Counted from the first letter of the stretch, positions 51,365 to 60,637 are shown. The stretch is 64,000 bases of DNA from Herbaspirillum aquaticum (GCF_002213425.1 NZ_NJGV01000013.1:1-64000); one strand, 5' to 3'. Numbers and translations are program-made. Notes: generated from the sequence alone by a model not told the origin.

Positions 51365-52639
51365 ATGCAATTGAAGTCGTACTGGCTGGACACCTCATCC
51401 CCCTTCATCAGCACCCATCCCGCCTTGCCCGACGGCGGTTGCGACGTCCTGGTCGTCGGCGGCGGCATCACCGGTTCAGCCGCGGCCCTGGCGCTTGCGC
51501 GCAAGGGGGCCAGGGTGGTGGTGTGCGAAGCCGATATCGTCGGAGGTGCCGCCTCCGGACGCAATGGCGGCATGTGCAACAACGGTTTCGCGCAGGACTA
51601 TGCTGCGCTGTCACAACGCCTGGGAACGGAATGCGCCAACCGGCTCTATCGGGCCTTCGATGCCGGAGTGGATACCGTGGAAAGGCTGGTGCGCGAGGAA
51701 TCCATCGACTGCAGTTTTGCCCGTTACGGCAAGCTCAAGCTGGCGGCCAAGCCCGAGCACTTCGACAAGCTGGCGCGCAGCCAGGCCCTGCTGGCCGCCA
51801 ATGTGGATGCCGATACGCGCCTGGTCAGCCGCGCCGAACTGCGTGACGAACTGGGCAGCGACCGTTATTACGGCGCACTGCTGATGCAAAAGAGTGCCGG
51901 CATGCATGTCGGACGCTATGTGCGCGGCCTGGCCCACGCCGCCCAGCGACGCGGCGCGATCTACCTCGAACACACGCCCGTGCTGGGCCTGAAGGCGCAG
52001 GGAGGCGGGTATCAGGTGCAGACGCCGGCAGGCAGCCTGCGCGCCGGCCAGGTGCTGCTGGCCAGCGGCATTTCACAGGTCGGTCCGTTTGGCTGGATAC
52101 GCCGCCGCATCGTGCCGGTGGGTGCTTTCCTGATCGTCACGGAACCGCTGCCGGCGGAACTGCTGGCGCAGTTGCTGCCAACGCGTCGGATGTACACCGA
52201 TACCAAGAATTTTGTAAATTATTTCCGCGCTACGCCCGACAATCGCCTGCTCTTCGGCGGGCGGGCGCGCTTTGCCGTGTCCAATCCGCAGTCCGACGCC
52301 AAGAGCGGCGAGATCCTGCGCGGCCAGATGCTGGAGGTGTTCCCGCAACTGGCCAAGGTCCGCATCGACTACTGCTGGGGCGGCATGGTCGACATGACCG
52401 TGGACCGCCTGCCGCGTGCCGGACAGCGTGATGGCGTCTTCCATGCCATGGGCTACAGCGGCCACGGCACGCACATGGCCAGCCTCATGGGGACGCTGAT
52501 GGCCGAGGTGATGGACGGCCGCACCGATCTCAACCCATGGAAAGACTTCGACTGGCCGGCCATCCCCGGTCATGTCGGCAAGCCCTGGTTCCTGCCCCTG
52601 GTCGGTGCCTGGTACCGCCTCAAGGACTGGTTGCAGTGA
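51365..52639 (+). CDS. FAD-dependent oxidoreductase (DAO/PuuB-like)
   Basis: 424 residues of the D-amino acid oxidase superfamily. The N-terminal dinucleotide fold is CDVLVVGGGITGSAAALALARKGARVVVCEA, and GGAASGRNGGMCNNGF is typical of the gamma-glutamylputrescine oxidase/PuuB and glycine oxidase group. The C-terminal GYSGHGTHMASLMG is the FAD site. A GGAG 6 bases before the ATG at 51365 supports this start over one four codons upstream; a longer open frame reaching back over the HAD gene is rejected. It probably oxidises an amine. Its end overlaps the convergent GGDEF gene by 20 bases. Confidence 0.88.
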   Translation: MQLKSYWLDTSSPFISTHPALPDGGCDVLVVGGGITGSAAALALARKGARVVVCEADIVGGAASGRNGGMCNNGFAQDYAALSQRLGTECANRLYRAFDAGVDTVERLVREESIDCSFARYGKLKLAAKPEHFDKLARSQALLAANVDADTRLVSRAELRDELGSDRYYGALLMQKSAGMHVGRYVRGLAHAAQRRGAIYLEHTPVLGLKAQGGGYQVQTPAGSLRAGQVLLASGISQVGPFGWIRRRIVPVGAFLIVTEPLPAELLAQLLPTRRMYTDTKNFVNYFRATPDNRLLFGGRARFAVSNPQSDAKSGEILRGQMLEVFPQLAKVRIDYCWGGMVDMTVDRLPRAGQRDGVFHAMGYSGHGTHMASLMGTLMAEVMDGRTDLNPWKDFDWPAIPGHVGKPWFLPLVGAWYRLKDWLQ

Positions 52640-53786
52640 TGTGTGCCGGGCTCACGATGAGCCGGTCGCGCCCGGCCCGCTTGGCATCATAGAGGGCGGC
52701 ATCGGCTGCCGCCATCAGCTTTTCCAGCGTCAGCGCGGGCGTGGTGTAGAGACTGGCGCCCACGCTCAGGCTCACCGCATCAGGGGTTGCCACTGCCTTG
52801 CGCGCTACATGCGCAAAGGCCATCCGCAATTGTTCTCCAAGATGGGCCACCTGTTCTGCACGCACATCCCGCAGCAGGATCACGAACTCGTCCCCGCCCA
52901 GCCGCGCGGCCAGCGCATCGGCGGGCAGCTCATCGCGCAGCAGGGTACTCAGGGCTTCGAGCAGCTTGTCGCCCGCAGCATGGCCGTGCAAGTCGTTGAC
53001 CTGTTTGAAGTTGTCGATGTCGATGAGCAGCAGCGCACCCGGATGGGCCTCGCTGGCCTGGGCCAGCAGTGCCGGCGCGCCCGCCTGCAAGGCACGGCGG
53101 TTCAGCAGTCCGGTCAGGGGGTCGCGCGCGGCCAGCTGGCCGATGCGTTCTTCGCGGCGATGGCGTTCGGTGCCGGTCATCGACAAGGCGATCAGCATCA
53201 CCGCCATCGATCCTTCCACCAGCGAGACCTGGATCAGCGCCCCGCCGAAGGCCGCCAGATCCACGAACGCGCCCAGCGCCAGCGCCGAGACCGCCTTGGC
53301 GAGATAGAACAGCCCGTGGATCAGCAGGACATAGCGCAGCTGTACCGCGCCCACGCTCAAGGAGGCGCCGTGCGGACGCAGCAGCAGGCTGGCGTGCAAG
53401 GTGAGGGCGGCGATCATTAGCGACTGCAGGCCCAGCATCACGCGCGACCACCAGGCGTGCGCGGGCAGCAGCAGCATCAGCAGCCAGAGCAGGGCGATGA
53501 GCCACCACCAGCGTGAGACACGAGTGCGCGTGAACCACGCCACCCCCGCCAGGAAGCAGCCGTGGGCGGCGATCAGCAGGCCATTGGCGAACCAGATGCC
53601 CACCACCAGGTAGCCGCGCGAGCGCAGCAGCGCCAGGAAGGAGCCGACCGTGATGATGGCGAAACCGCTGCTCCACAGCAGCAGCGAACGTTCCCGCACG
53701 CTGCCCCATTCGATGGCCAGGTACAGGGAGGCGGCGGCGGCCAGCGCAATGGTGAGGATGAGGAGAGTGGAGGGATCGAGAGCCAT
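52620..53786 (-). CDS. Membrane-bound diguanylate cyclase (GGDEF)
   Basis: 388 residues. Six or seven N-terminal membrane helices (about 1-210) precede a GGDEF domain with the intact active site LGGDEFVIL, and RDPLTGLLNRRAL and LLLIDIDNFKQVND (metal-binding Asp). It makes cyclic-di-GMP, a signal for biofilm or motility. The autoinhibitory RxxD site five residues before GGDEF is missing, so product inhibition may be weaker. The input domain is unknown. The gene converges on the FAD oxidoreductase with a 20-base overlap. Confidence 0.92.
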   Translation of the reverse strand: MALDPSTLLILTIALAAAASLYLAIEWGSVRERSLLLWSSGFAIITVGSFLALLRSRGYLVVGIWFANGLLIAAHGCFLAGVAWFTRTRVSRWWWLIALLWLLMLLLPAHAWWSRVMLGLQSLMIAALTLHASLLLRPHGASLSVGAVQLRYVLLIHGLFYLAKAVSALALGAFVDLAAFGGALIQVSLVEGSMAVMLIALSMTGTERHRREERIGQLAARDPLTGLLNRRALQAGAPALLAQASEAHPGALLLIDIDNFKQVNDLHGHAAGDKLLEALSTLLRDELPADALAARLGGDEFVILLRDVRAEQVAHLGEQLRMAFAHVARKAVATPDAVSLSVGASLYTTPALTLEKLMAAADAALYDAKRAGRDRLIVSPAHITATSP

Positions 53787-53892
53787 GACAGGAGCAGCGC
53801 CAATTTGCCGCGCAGTAAATACCGCTCCATTTTAGCCTTCCGGCGCACCGGGTCCGGAAATCCCCCTGCGGGAACTGTTGCTTTCGGAGAAC

Positions 53893-54084
53893 TCAGCTTG
53901 CCGCCGATGGCGCCGCGGGCGCCTGCGGTATTGCCTCCGGTGCCGCAGCAGCAGCGTCCCCGCCAGCCTGTTGCGGCGACAGCTGCGGCAGTTTCCTGTT
54001 GACCAGGGGCAAGTTATGACGCTCGCTGCCGTCGGGCATGACGGCCTGTTCAGCCGATAGCCAGTTGCCGTTGTCTTGGGACAT
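53893..54084 (-). CDS. Small Pro/Ala-rich protein, unknown
   Basis: 63 residues starting MSQDNGNWLSAEQAVM, ending in a Pro/Ala-rich tail. A GGAG seven bases before the ATG supports translation. It has no signal peptide, motif or recognised family. It lies between the two cyclic-di-GMP genes on the minus strand, about 100 bases upstream of the diguanylate cyclase. A 34-residue frame (54099-54203, minus) directly upstream overlaps its in-frame extended start; I do not support that as a gene. Confidence 0.4.
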   Translation of the reverse strand: MSQDNGNWLSAEQAVMPDGSERHNLPLVNRKLPQLSPQQAGGDAAAAAPEAIPQAPAAPSAAS

Positions 54085-54307
54085 GAGGGTTCTCCAGGTC
54101 ATGAAAAGGGATCAGCAAGCCCGGAGCTTGTCTCTTCCGCGCCAACAACTCGTTGATACATCTCAATGGGGCTCATGTTTTGATGGGAATTTTTCTTATT
54201 CATTGGATAATACCCGCGACCGGTAGCGCTACCCTGGACAGGGAGGCCCAGCCGGTTCTGCCTGGCCGCTCGGCAGGCAGCGCAGATGGGCATGACGGGA
54301 TGGAGAT

Positions 54308-56320
54308 GTGAACGAACTCAAGACAGAAACCGGCGCCGGGGATCAAGACTCCCGGATCGCATTGCGACAACTGATCCGCGCCGACCAGCTCACGGCGGCA
54401 CGGCATACCGTCATGCTGTCCATTCCGGTGGCCTTCGTGCTCAGCGGCATTTCCACGTTCGTGGCCTGGCATTCCGGCAAGATCTGGGTCGCCCTGGTGT
54501 GGCTTGCCTGCGCCACGCTGGTCAACGTAGTGCGCATCCCGCTGTGCCGTCTGTCGCCGCAACGCGTGGCGCAGCTGGTGCCGTGGATGCAACGGCGCGG
54601 CGAGGCTGGCGGCCCGGGCGCCGTGGTCGAATTGAACCTGCGCCTGCACTGGATCCTGGCCCTGGTCTCGGGCATCGCCTGGGCCGGCATGCCCTGGCTG
54701 AGCGAGGGTTACACCACGCCCGAGACGCTGTTCTACCTCACCTGCGTGTGCGGCATCACGGCCGGTGCGGTCACGCACGGATTTGCCTTTGCCCGCATCC
54801 CCATCAGTTTCATCACGCCGCCCCTGCTGTCGGTGATCTTCTGCCTGCTCGCATTCGATCGCACCCCGACCCGCCTGGCCCTGGCCGCCACGGCCGTGAT
54901 CTATCTCGCCGGGCTGATCCGCGGTGCGCGCGTGGGCGAGCGCATGTTCTCGCGCGCCTGCGCCCTGAAGAACGAAGCCACCACCGCCAACCACGCCCTG
55001 GCCGTGGCGCATGAAGACCTGCGCCAGTTCGCCGCGCGCATGCAGTACCAGGCCGAGCACGACCTGCTGACCGGCCTGCTGGACCGCGCCGGTTTCATGC
55101 AGGTGGCCACCCGGGTGCTGGCACAGCAGCAGGAGCGGCATTGCCTGATGTTCCTCGACCTGGATGGCTTCAAGGTCATCAACGATGCCTATGGCCACGA
55201 AGCGGGCGACCAGGTGCTCATCGAAGTGGCACGGCGCCTGCAGGCCGCCCTGCCCGAAGGCGCCACGCTGGCGCGCCTGGGCGGCGATGAATTCGTGATC
55301 CTCTATCCGCTGACGGTGCAGGCAGAGCTGCCGGAGCAGGTGGCCCAGCGCCTGATCGCAGCGATCCGCCAGCCCTTCGCGCGCCTGGCCCATCGCCACA
55401 TCGGCCTGAGCCTGGGCATCTACCTCTCGCGCGGGGACGACATCAACGAGATGCTGGTCTGCTCGGACGCCGCCATGTATGAGGCCAAGCGCCGTGGCCG
55501 CAACCAGTACCAGGTCTTCAACGCCGCGCTGGATGCCCATCTGCAGATGAAGCGCGACGTCGAGCGCGACCTTGCCCAGGCCCTGGCCGATGGCGAACTG
55601 CAGGTCTGGTTCCAGCCCATCGTCTGCGATGGCGGGCGTGCCCTGGACGGCTTTGAAGCGCTGGTGCGCTGGACCCATCGGCGCCACGGCGCCATCGCCC
55701 CGCCCGATCTCATCGAGATCGCGGCGCTGGCGGGTTTGTCCGAAGAACTGCTGCGTTTCATCATGGGTGAAGTCGCCGCGATGATCCGCTTCATGCAGGA
55801 CAACGGCCGCAGCGACCTGCGCGTGTCGATGAACATCTCGCCGCGCGAAATGGAGCGCATCGTCATCGAAGACCTGGTCGCCGGTACCCTCAAGCGCCAG
55901 GACCTGCCCGCGCGCATGCTGGAAATCGAGATCACCGAAGAGACTGCGCTGGACCTGCAGGCGGCCACGCAGACCTTGACTGCGCTGGCGATGCAGGGCG
56001 TCAGCATTGCCATCGACGACTTTGGTGTGGGCTATTCCTCGCTGGGTTTCCTGCGCCAGATGCATGTCTCGCGCGTGAAGATCGACCGCAGCTTCGTCAC
56101 CGGCCTGGCCGACCAGACCGAGAACCAGGCCCTGGTCTCGGCGGTGCTGCAGCTGGCCGAGTCCTTCGGCTTCCAGGTGGTGGCCGAAGGCGTGGAGAGC
56201 GCTGAAGACCTGCAGGTGCTGCAATCCATGCGCTGCCACGCCATGCAGGGCCATTACTTCGCCGAACCGATGCCGGCCGAACGCGCGCGCCAGCATGTGC
56301 TGGCTCTGGCGCCGGCCTGA
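54308..56320 (+). CDS. GGDEF-EAL bifunctional cyclic-di-GMP protein
   Basis: 670 residues. N-terminal membrane region with about five to six helices (MLSIPVAFVLSGISTFVAW, then HGFAFARIPISFITPP) to about 220; GGDEF domain with LGGDEFVILY; and EAL domain with FEALVRW, EITEETALDLQ and DDFGVGYSSLGFLRQMHV. Both domains keep their signature residues, so synthesis and hydrolysis of cyclic-di-GMP are both possible. The start is a GTG at 54308 preceded by a weak GGAG; no better start lies before the first membrane helix. Confidence 0.9.
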   Translation: MNELKTETGAGDQDSRIALRQLIRADQLTAARHTVMLSIPVAFVLSGISTFVAWHSGKIWVALVWLACATLVNVVRIPLCRLSPQRVAQLVPWMQRRGEAGGPGAVVELNLRLHWILALVSGIAWAGMPWLSEGYTTPETLFYLTCVCGITAGAVTHGFAFARIPISFITPPLLSVIFCLLAFDRTPTRLALAATAVIYLAGLIRGARVGERMFSRACALKNEATTANHALAVAHEDLRQFAARMQYQAEHDLLTGLLDRAGFMQVATRVLAQQQERHCLMFLDLDGFKVINDAYGHEAGDQVLIEVARRLQAALPEGATLARLGGDEFVILYPLTVQAELPEQVAQRLIAAIRQPFARLAHRHIGLSLGIYLSRGDDINEMLVCSDAAMYEAKRRGRNQYQVFNAALDAHLQMKRDVERDLAQALADGELQVWFQPIVCDGGRALDGFEALVRWTHRRHGAIAPPDLIEIAALAGLSEELLRFIMGEVAAMIRFMQDNGRSDLRVSMNISPREMERIVIEDLVAGTLKRQDLPARMLEIEITEETALDLQAATQTLTALAMQGVSIAIDDFGVGYSSLGFLRQMHVSRVKIDRSFVTGLADQTENQALVSAVLQLAESFGFQVVAEGVESAEDLQVLQSMRCHAMQGHYFAEPMPAERARQHVLALAPA

Positions 56321-56486
56321 TCGACCGGATCACAGGACCAAAGTTGAAGCAGATCAAGCTTTGTGTTCTCTGTCCCGCCAGCGGGCAGTCCTGCAATTGA
56401 ACTCACCTCCTGCCAGGGATATGCTGCGACACAGCAAGCCCGCATGAGCGCGTCCTGCCTCATGCCATCCCCCCAAGGAGGTCGAC

Positions 56487-57446
56487 ATGGTCCCACCTGC
56501 GCAGGCCACGCCTGCCGAACGCTACGGTCAACTCATCCGCGATGCCCTCGGCGCACAGCCCATGCGGGTAGCCGTGGTCCATCCCTGTTCTGCCGAGGCC
56601 TTGCAGGGCGCACTGGAGGCGCGTGAAGAAGGCCTGCTGGAGCCCCTCCTGGTGGGGCCGGAAGCCAGGATACGACGGGTCGCCGAGGCGGCGGGCCTGT
56701 CGCTGGCGGGTTTGCAGATCGAGTCCACCGAACACAGCCACGCCGCTGCCGCACGCGCGGCCGAACTGGCCGTCCAGGGGCGCGTGGCCGCGCTCATGAA
56801 GGGCAGCCTGCACAGCGATGAATTGCTGGGCGCGGTGGTCGCCACCGGTTCGGGGCTGCGCACCGAACGCCGCATCAGCCATGTCTACGCCATGGCCATC
56901 CCCACCTACGCCAAGCCGCTCATCATCACCGATGCCGCCATCAACATCACGCCCACCCTGGCCCACAAGCGCGACATCTGCCAGAACGCCATCGACCTGC
57001 TGCACGTGATGGGCGTGCCGCGTCCGCATGTGGCCGTGCTGGCGGCAGTCGAAACGGTCAACCCGGCCATGCCCTCGACCCTGGATGCGGCGGCCCTTAC
57101 CGTGATGGCCACGCGGCACCAGATCACGGGCGCCCTGGTGGACGGACCGCTGGCCTTCGACAATGCCATCAGCCTGCAATCAGCCAGCATCAAGCAGATC
57201 GATTCACCCGTGGCGGGCAGTGCCGACATCCTGCTGGTGCCTGACCTGGAGGCCGGCAACATGCTGGCCAAGCAGCTGATCTACCTGTCCCAGGCTGAGG
57301 CGGCCGGGTTGGTGCTGGGGGCGCGTGTGCCGGTGATCCTGACCAGCCGCGCCGACAGCCTGCGCGTGCGTCTGGCCTCGTCTGCACTGGCGCGCCTGTT
57401 CGCCTCGCGCAGCAAGGTGGCGGCCATCGGCAAGGAGGCCGTATGA
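56487..57446 (+). CDS. pta: Phosphate acetyl/butyryltransferase
   Basis: 319-residue enzyme interconverting acetyl-CoA (or another short acyl-CoA) and acyl phosphate. It carries the Pta fold features LMKGSLHSDELL, TDAAINITPTLAHKRDI, VETVNPAMPSTLDAAAL and AGSADILLVPDLEAGNMLAKQL. AAGGAGG lies six bases before the ATG. ackA overlaps the stop by ATGA, forming the acyl-CoA to acyl phosphate to ATP route. The short-form Pta lacks the regulatory DRTGG domain. Which acyl group is used is unknown. Confidence 0.92.
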   Translation: MVPPAQATPAERYGQLIRDALGAQPMRVAVVHPCSAEALQGALEAREEGLLEPLLVGPEARIRRVAEAAGLSLAGLQIESTEHSHAAAARAAELAVQGRVAALMKGSLHSDELLGAVVATGSGLRTERRISHVYAMAIPTYAKPLIITDAAINITPTLAHKRDICQNAIDLLHVMGVPRPHVAVLAAVETVNPAMPSTLDAAALTVMATRHQITGALVDGPLAFDNAISLQSASIKQIDSPVAGSADILLVPDLEAGNMLAKQLIYLSQAEAAGLVLGARVPVILTSRADSLRVRLASSALARLFASRSKVAAIGKEAV

Positions 57447-58630
57447 ACCGCTGGCTGCTGACCTTCAATGCGGGCTCCTCCTCGATCAAGCTGGGCGTGT
57501 TCCGCCTTGATGGCAGCAGTGCCAGCAAGATCGGCCACGGCCAGCTCGACCTGCATCTGTCTCCCTTGCGGCTGCGCCTGGAGATCGAGGGGGTAGCCTC
57601 GGAGATGGGCATCGATGCCGATCCTGCCGCTTCCATGGACCAGGTGCTGGAGCAGGTCCTGCACCAGCTCGAAGTGGGCCATGAACAGGGCGCCCTGTGT
57701 GCGGTGGGCCATCGCGTGGTGCATGGCGGACTGCATCTGGCGCATCCGGTCCTGCTCGACGAACGCCTGGAGCAGGAGCTGGAAGCCCTGGCCCCTCTGG
57801 CGCCCTTGCATCAGCCGCAGAACCTGCGCCTGATTCGCGCCATCGCGCGGTTGCGTCCGGGCCTGCCGCAGACGGCCTCCTTCGATACCGCATTCCACGC
57901 GACGCAGGATGCACTGGCGCGCCGCTTCGCCCTGCCGCGCAAGCTGCATGACCAGGGCGTGCTGCGCTATGGTTTCCATGGCATCTCCTACAGCTACATC
58001 GCCAGTGAATTGCGCCGCCGCCAGTTGCCCGAGGCACACGGCAACGTGGTGGTCGCACACCTGGGCAATGGTGCCAGCCTGTGCGGCATCCAGAACGGGC
58101 GCAGCGTCGATGCCAGTACCGGATTTTCCACGCTGGAAGGCGTGCCCATGGGCACGCGCTGTGGCGCGCTCGATGCAGGCGTGCTGCTGTACCTGCTGCA
58201 GCAGGGGATGACGCCGGCCGCGCTGGAAGACTTGCTGTATCACCAGTCCGGCCTGCTGGGCGTGTCCGGCGTGAGCGCCGATGTGCGGACCCTGCAGCAG
58301 AGCAACGGGGTCGCCGCACGCGAGGCGCTGGAGTTGTTTGCCCTGCGCTGCGCCGGCGAAGCGGCGCGCCTGGCCACTACCCTGGGCGGCATGGACGCGC
58401 TGGTCTTCACCGCCGGCATCGGCGAACACGACGCGCGCATGCGTGCGGCCATCTGCGCACGCCTCGACTGGCTTGGCGTGCAGCTCGATGAGAGCGCCAA
58501 TGCCCAGCATCTCGAATGCATCAGCCACCAGGCCAGCCGCGTGCGGGTGCTGGTGATCCCGACCAATGAAGAACAGGTCATTGCCGACGATGCGGCAAGA
58601 CTTGTCCAAGCTTCCCGGAGCCATCCATGA
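57443..58630 (+). CDS. ackA: Acetate kinase
   Basis: 395-residue ASKHA-fold kinase making ATP from acetyl phosphate, or the reverse. LLTFNAGSSSIKLGVF, VGHRVVHGG, YGFHGISY, TGFSTLEGVPMGTRCGALD and VFTAGIGEHDARMR are all present. It overlaps pta upstream and the PhaC-like gene downstream by ATGA, so three genes are translated as one coupled unit. Confidence 0.95.
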   Translation: MNRWLLTFNAGSSSIKLGVFRLDGSSASKIGHGQLDLHLSPLRLRLEIEGVASEMGIDADPAASMDQVLEQVLHQLEVGHEQGALCAVGHRVVHGGLHLAHPVLLDERLEQELEALAPLAPLHQPQNLRLIRAIARLRPGLPQTASFDTAFHATQDALARRFALPRKLHDQGVLRYGFHGISYSYIASELRRRQLPEAHGNVVVAHLGNGASLCGIQNGRSVDASTGFSTLEGVPMGTRCGALDAGVLLYLLQQGMTPAALEDLLYHQSGLLGVSGVSADVRTLQQSNGVAAREALELFALRCAGEAARLATTLGGMDALVFTAGIGEHDARMRAAICARLDWLGVQLDESANAQHLECISHQASRVRVLVIPTNEEQVIADDAARLVQASRSHP

Positions 58631-59787
58631 CGACTTCCCCTGCCAGCCACACCCGCCATCCCGCGCAAGAGCCAGCGGCCTGCGGACCCGGCTGCGTCCC
58701 GCTGTTCTGGCCCATGATGCTGGCCACCGAAGTATTTCGCCAGGGGCAGGACGTGGTGGACAAGCACCTGCGCTTCCTGGAGGAAGAGGCCAAGCTGCAT
58801 GCCCTGCATCATCCGCAGATGGCCACTGCCAACCGGGTGCGCCTGGCGTTGCGCACCCTGAGCCTGCGCGAATACGGCAAGCCGGGTGCGGCCCATGCGG
58901 TTCCTACGCTGGTGGTGGCGCCCTATGCCGGGCACACCTCGGTGATTGCCGACTATTACCAGGGCCAGAGCCTGGTGGAGACCCTGCTCGAACATGGCGT
59001 GCCGCACGCGTTCCTGACCGACTGGCACAGCGCCAGCGAAGACATGAAGGACCTGGAGATCGACAACTACCTGGCCGACCTGTGCGTGGTCATCGATGAA
59101 CTGGGCGGACGCGCCAACCTGGTCGGCCTGTGCCAGGGCGGCTGGATTTCGGCCATGATCGCCGCGCGCTTCCCGCACAAGGTGCAGCGCCTGGTGCTGG
59201 CCGGTTCCCCCATCGATGCCGGGGCCGGCGACGGGCCGCTCAAGCAGATGGTGGATCGCACGCCGATCCGCTTCTACGAAGACCTGGTTCGCACCGGCGG
59301 CGGACTCATGCGCGGCAGCTTCATGCTGCAGGGCTGGAAGAACATGCACCCCGACGAGCACTACTTCACCGAACACGTGGACCTGTTCCAGCACATTGAT
59401 GATCCCGTGTACCTGGCCAAGCGCGAGACCTTCGCCGCCTGGTACGAAACCCCGATCGACCTGCCAGGGCGCTGGTATCTCCAGGCGATTCGCCAGATCT
59501 TCAAGGACAACCTGCTGGCACGCGGCCAGTACGTGGCCCTGGGCAAGACGCTGGACCTGCGCGACATCACCTGCCCGCTCTACCTGCTGGCCGGCGAGCG
59601 CGACGACATCACCACCCCTGAGCAGGTGCTCAACGCGGCGCAGCTGGTGGGCACCGCGCCCGGGCACATCACGCAGCGCGTGGTGCCGGGCGGTCACATC
59701 GGTCTGTTCATGGGAGGGCGCACGCTGGCCGAGGCCTGGCCGCAGATCGCGCAGTGGCTGTGCGCGCCGCTGAAGACCACCGGCTAG
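58627..59787 (+). CDS. PhaC-like alpha/beta hydrolase with Cys nucleophile
   Basis: 386 residues. The lipase box is GLCQGG, with Cys169 as nucleophile, and the other residues are Asp326 (GERDD) and His357 (GGHIGLF). The spacing, 157 and 31, matches PHA synthases (153 and 29 in the Allochromatium class III PhaC). The length also fits class III PhaC, although no phaE is present, so it may be an atypical PHA synthase, a depolymerase or a thioesterase. Coupling to pta and ackA suggests conversion between polymer, acyl-CoA and acyl phosphate. The N-terminal 25 residues are not conserved-looking. Confidence 0.75.
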   Translation: MTTSPASHTRHPAQEPAACGPGCVPLFWPMMLATEVFRQGQDVVDKHLRFLEEEAKLHALHHPQMATANRVRLALRTLSLREYGKPGAAHAVPTLVVAPYAGHTSVIADYYQGQSLVETLLEHGVPHAFLTDWHSASEDMKDLEIDNYLADLCVVIDELGGRANLVGLCQGGWISAMIAARFPHKVQRLVLAGSPIDAGAGDGPLKQMVDRTPIRFYEDLVRTGGGLMRGSFMLQGWKNMHPDEHYFTEHVDLFQHIDDPVYLAKRETFAAWYETPIDLPGRWYLQAIRQIFKDNLLARGQYVALGKTLDLRDITCPLYLLAGERDDITTPEQVLNAAQLVGTAPGHITQRVVPGGHIGLFMGGRTLAEAWPQIAQWLCAPLKTTG

Positions 59788-59793
59788 CCCGGT

Positions 59794-60495
59794 TCAGGCA
59801 ACTGGCGGGATTTTCTTGCGGGCGGTGGCGGGTTTGCACACCGCCTTTTTTACGTCCGTAGCAAGAGGGTGATCCCCAGGGGCAGCGACCGCAACGGAAG
59901 CCTTGAGGAACCACGCCAGCACCGATTCGGCGGTCTTGCCATCGACGATGTGCGGTACGCAGCGATAGGAAAAACTCACACCCTCGCACAAGGCCATCAG
60001 GCCGATGGCGATTTCGCGCGGCGGTGCCGCCGGGGCGGTGCCGGTCAGGTGGCAGTAGGCTTCGACGAAAGCGGTGATCTGGCTGTAGCGCTGTTCCAGG
60101 AAGGTATCGAGCTGGGCGCGGAATTTCTCGTCGCGCAGGGCAATGATGCGCGCCTCCATCCACAGCAGGCTGCATTTGTCATCGCGGTACAGCGCCGAAT
60201 ACTGCACCGCCAGCGCATCGCGCAGGGCGGCAGGATCGGTCAGTCCGCCATCGAGGATACGCTCGAAGCCGCGGTCGATGCTTTCGCCTTCGCGGCGCAG
60301 CAGCTCGAAGAAGAGCTGCTCCTTGTCATCGAAGTTGGAATAGAAGGCGCCGCGCGAGTAACCGGCGGCGGTGCTGATATCCTCCACACTGGCCTGCGCG
60401 TATCCCTTCTGCATGAACACCGCGTGCGCCGCCTCCAGCAGACGTTCCCGGGTCTGCTCACGGCTTTGCTCGCGGCTGAGTCGTTGGCGTGTCAT
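59794..60495 (-). CDS. TetR/AcrR-family repressor of the efflux operon
   Basis: 233 residues with an N-terminal helix-turn-helix (RLLEAAHAVFMQKGYAQASVEDISTAAGYSRGAFYSNFDDKEQL) and a ligand-binding domain with TetR_C_6-like traits (CEGVSFSYRCVPH). It is divergent from an RND efflux system with a 14-bp palindrome between them, the usual arrangement for local repressors of drug efflux. Start at 60495 because the frame further upstream is promoter DNA. Ligand unknown. Confidence 0.9.
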   Translation of the reverse strand: MTRQRLSREQSREQTRERLLEAAHAVFMQKGYAQASVEDISTAAGYSRGAFYSNFDDKEQLFFELLRREGESIDRGFERILDGGLTDPAALRDALAVQYSALYRDDKCSLLWMEARIIALRDEKFRAQLDTFLEQRYSQITAFVEAYCHLTGTAPAAPPREIAIGLMALCEGVSFSYRCVPHIVDGKTAESVLAWFLKASVAVAAPGDHPLATDVKKAVCKPATARKKIPPVA

Positions 60496-60516
60496 GGGTC
60501 TGGATTCTAACACTGT

Positions 60517-60530
60517 TGTATTCGGATACA
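60517..60530. promoter_or_regulatory. Palindromic operator in the tetR-efflux divergent region
   Basis: TGTATTCGGATACA is a near-perfect 14-bp inverted repeat, 22 bases from the tetR start. A pair of related direct words, TGCATTTGAATTC and TGCATTAGAATCG, follows at 60535-60565. Probable site of repression for both directions. Confidence 0.55.
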
Positions 60531-60637
60531 GGATTGCATTTGAATTCATATCTGCATTAGAATCGCTGAAATTTTGTAAAGATGCGGAACGCGCCGCGAT
60601 CCGACACCTGACACCACCCTTTCCCGAAAGGAATGCT

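Noticed and set aside
54099-54203. 34-residue minus-strand ORF MNKKNSHQNMSP...
   Set aside because: No Shine-Dalgarno and no conservation evidence; noted only because its stop overlaps another ATG.
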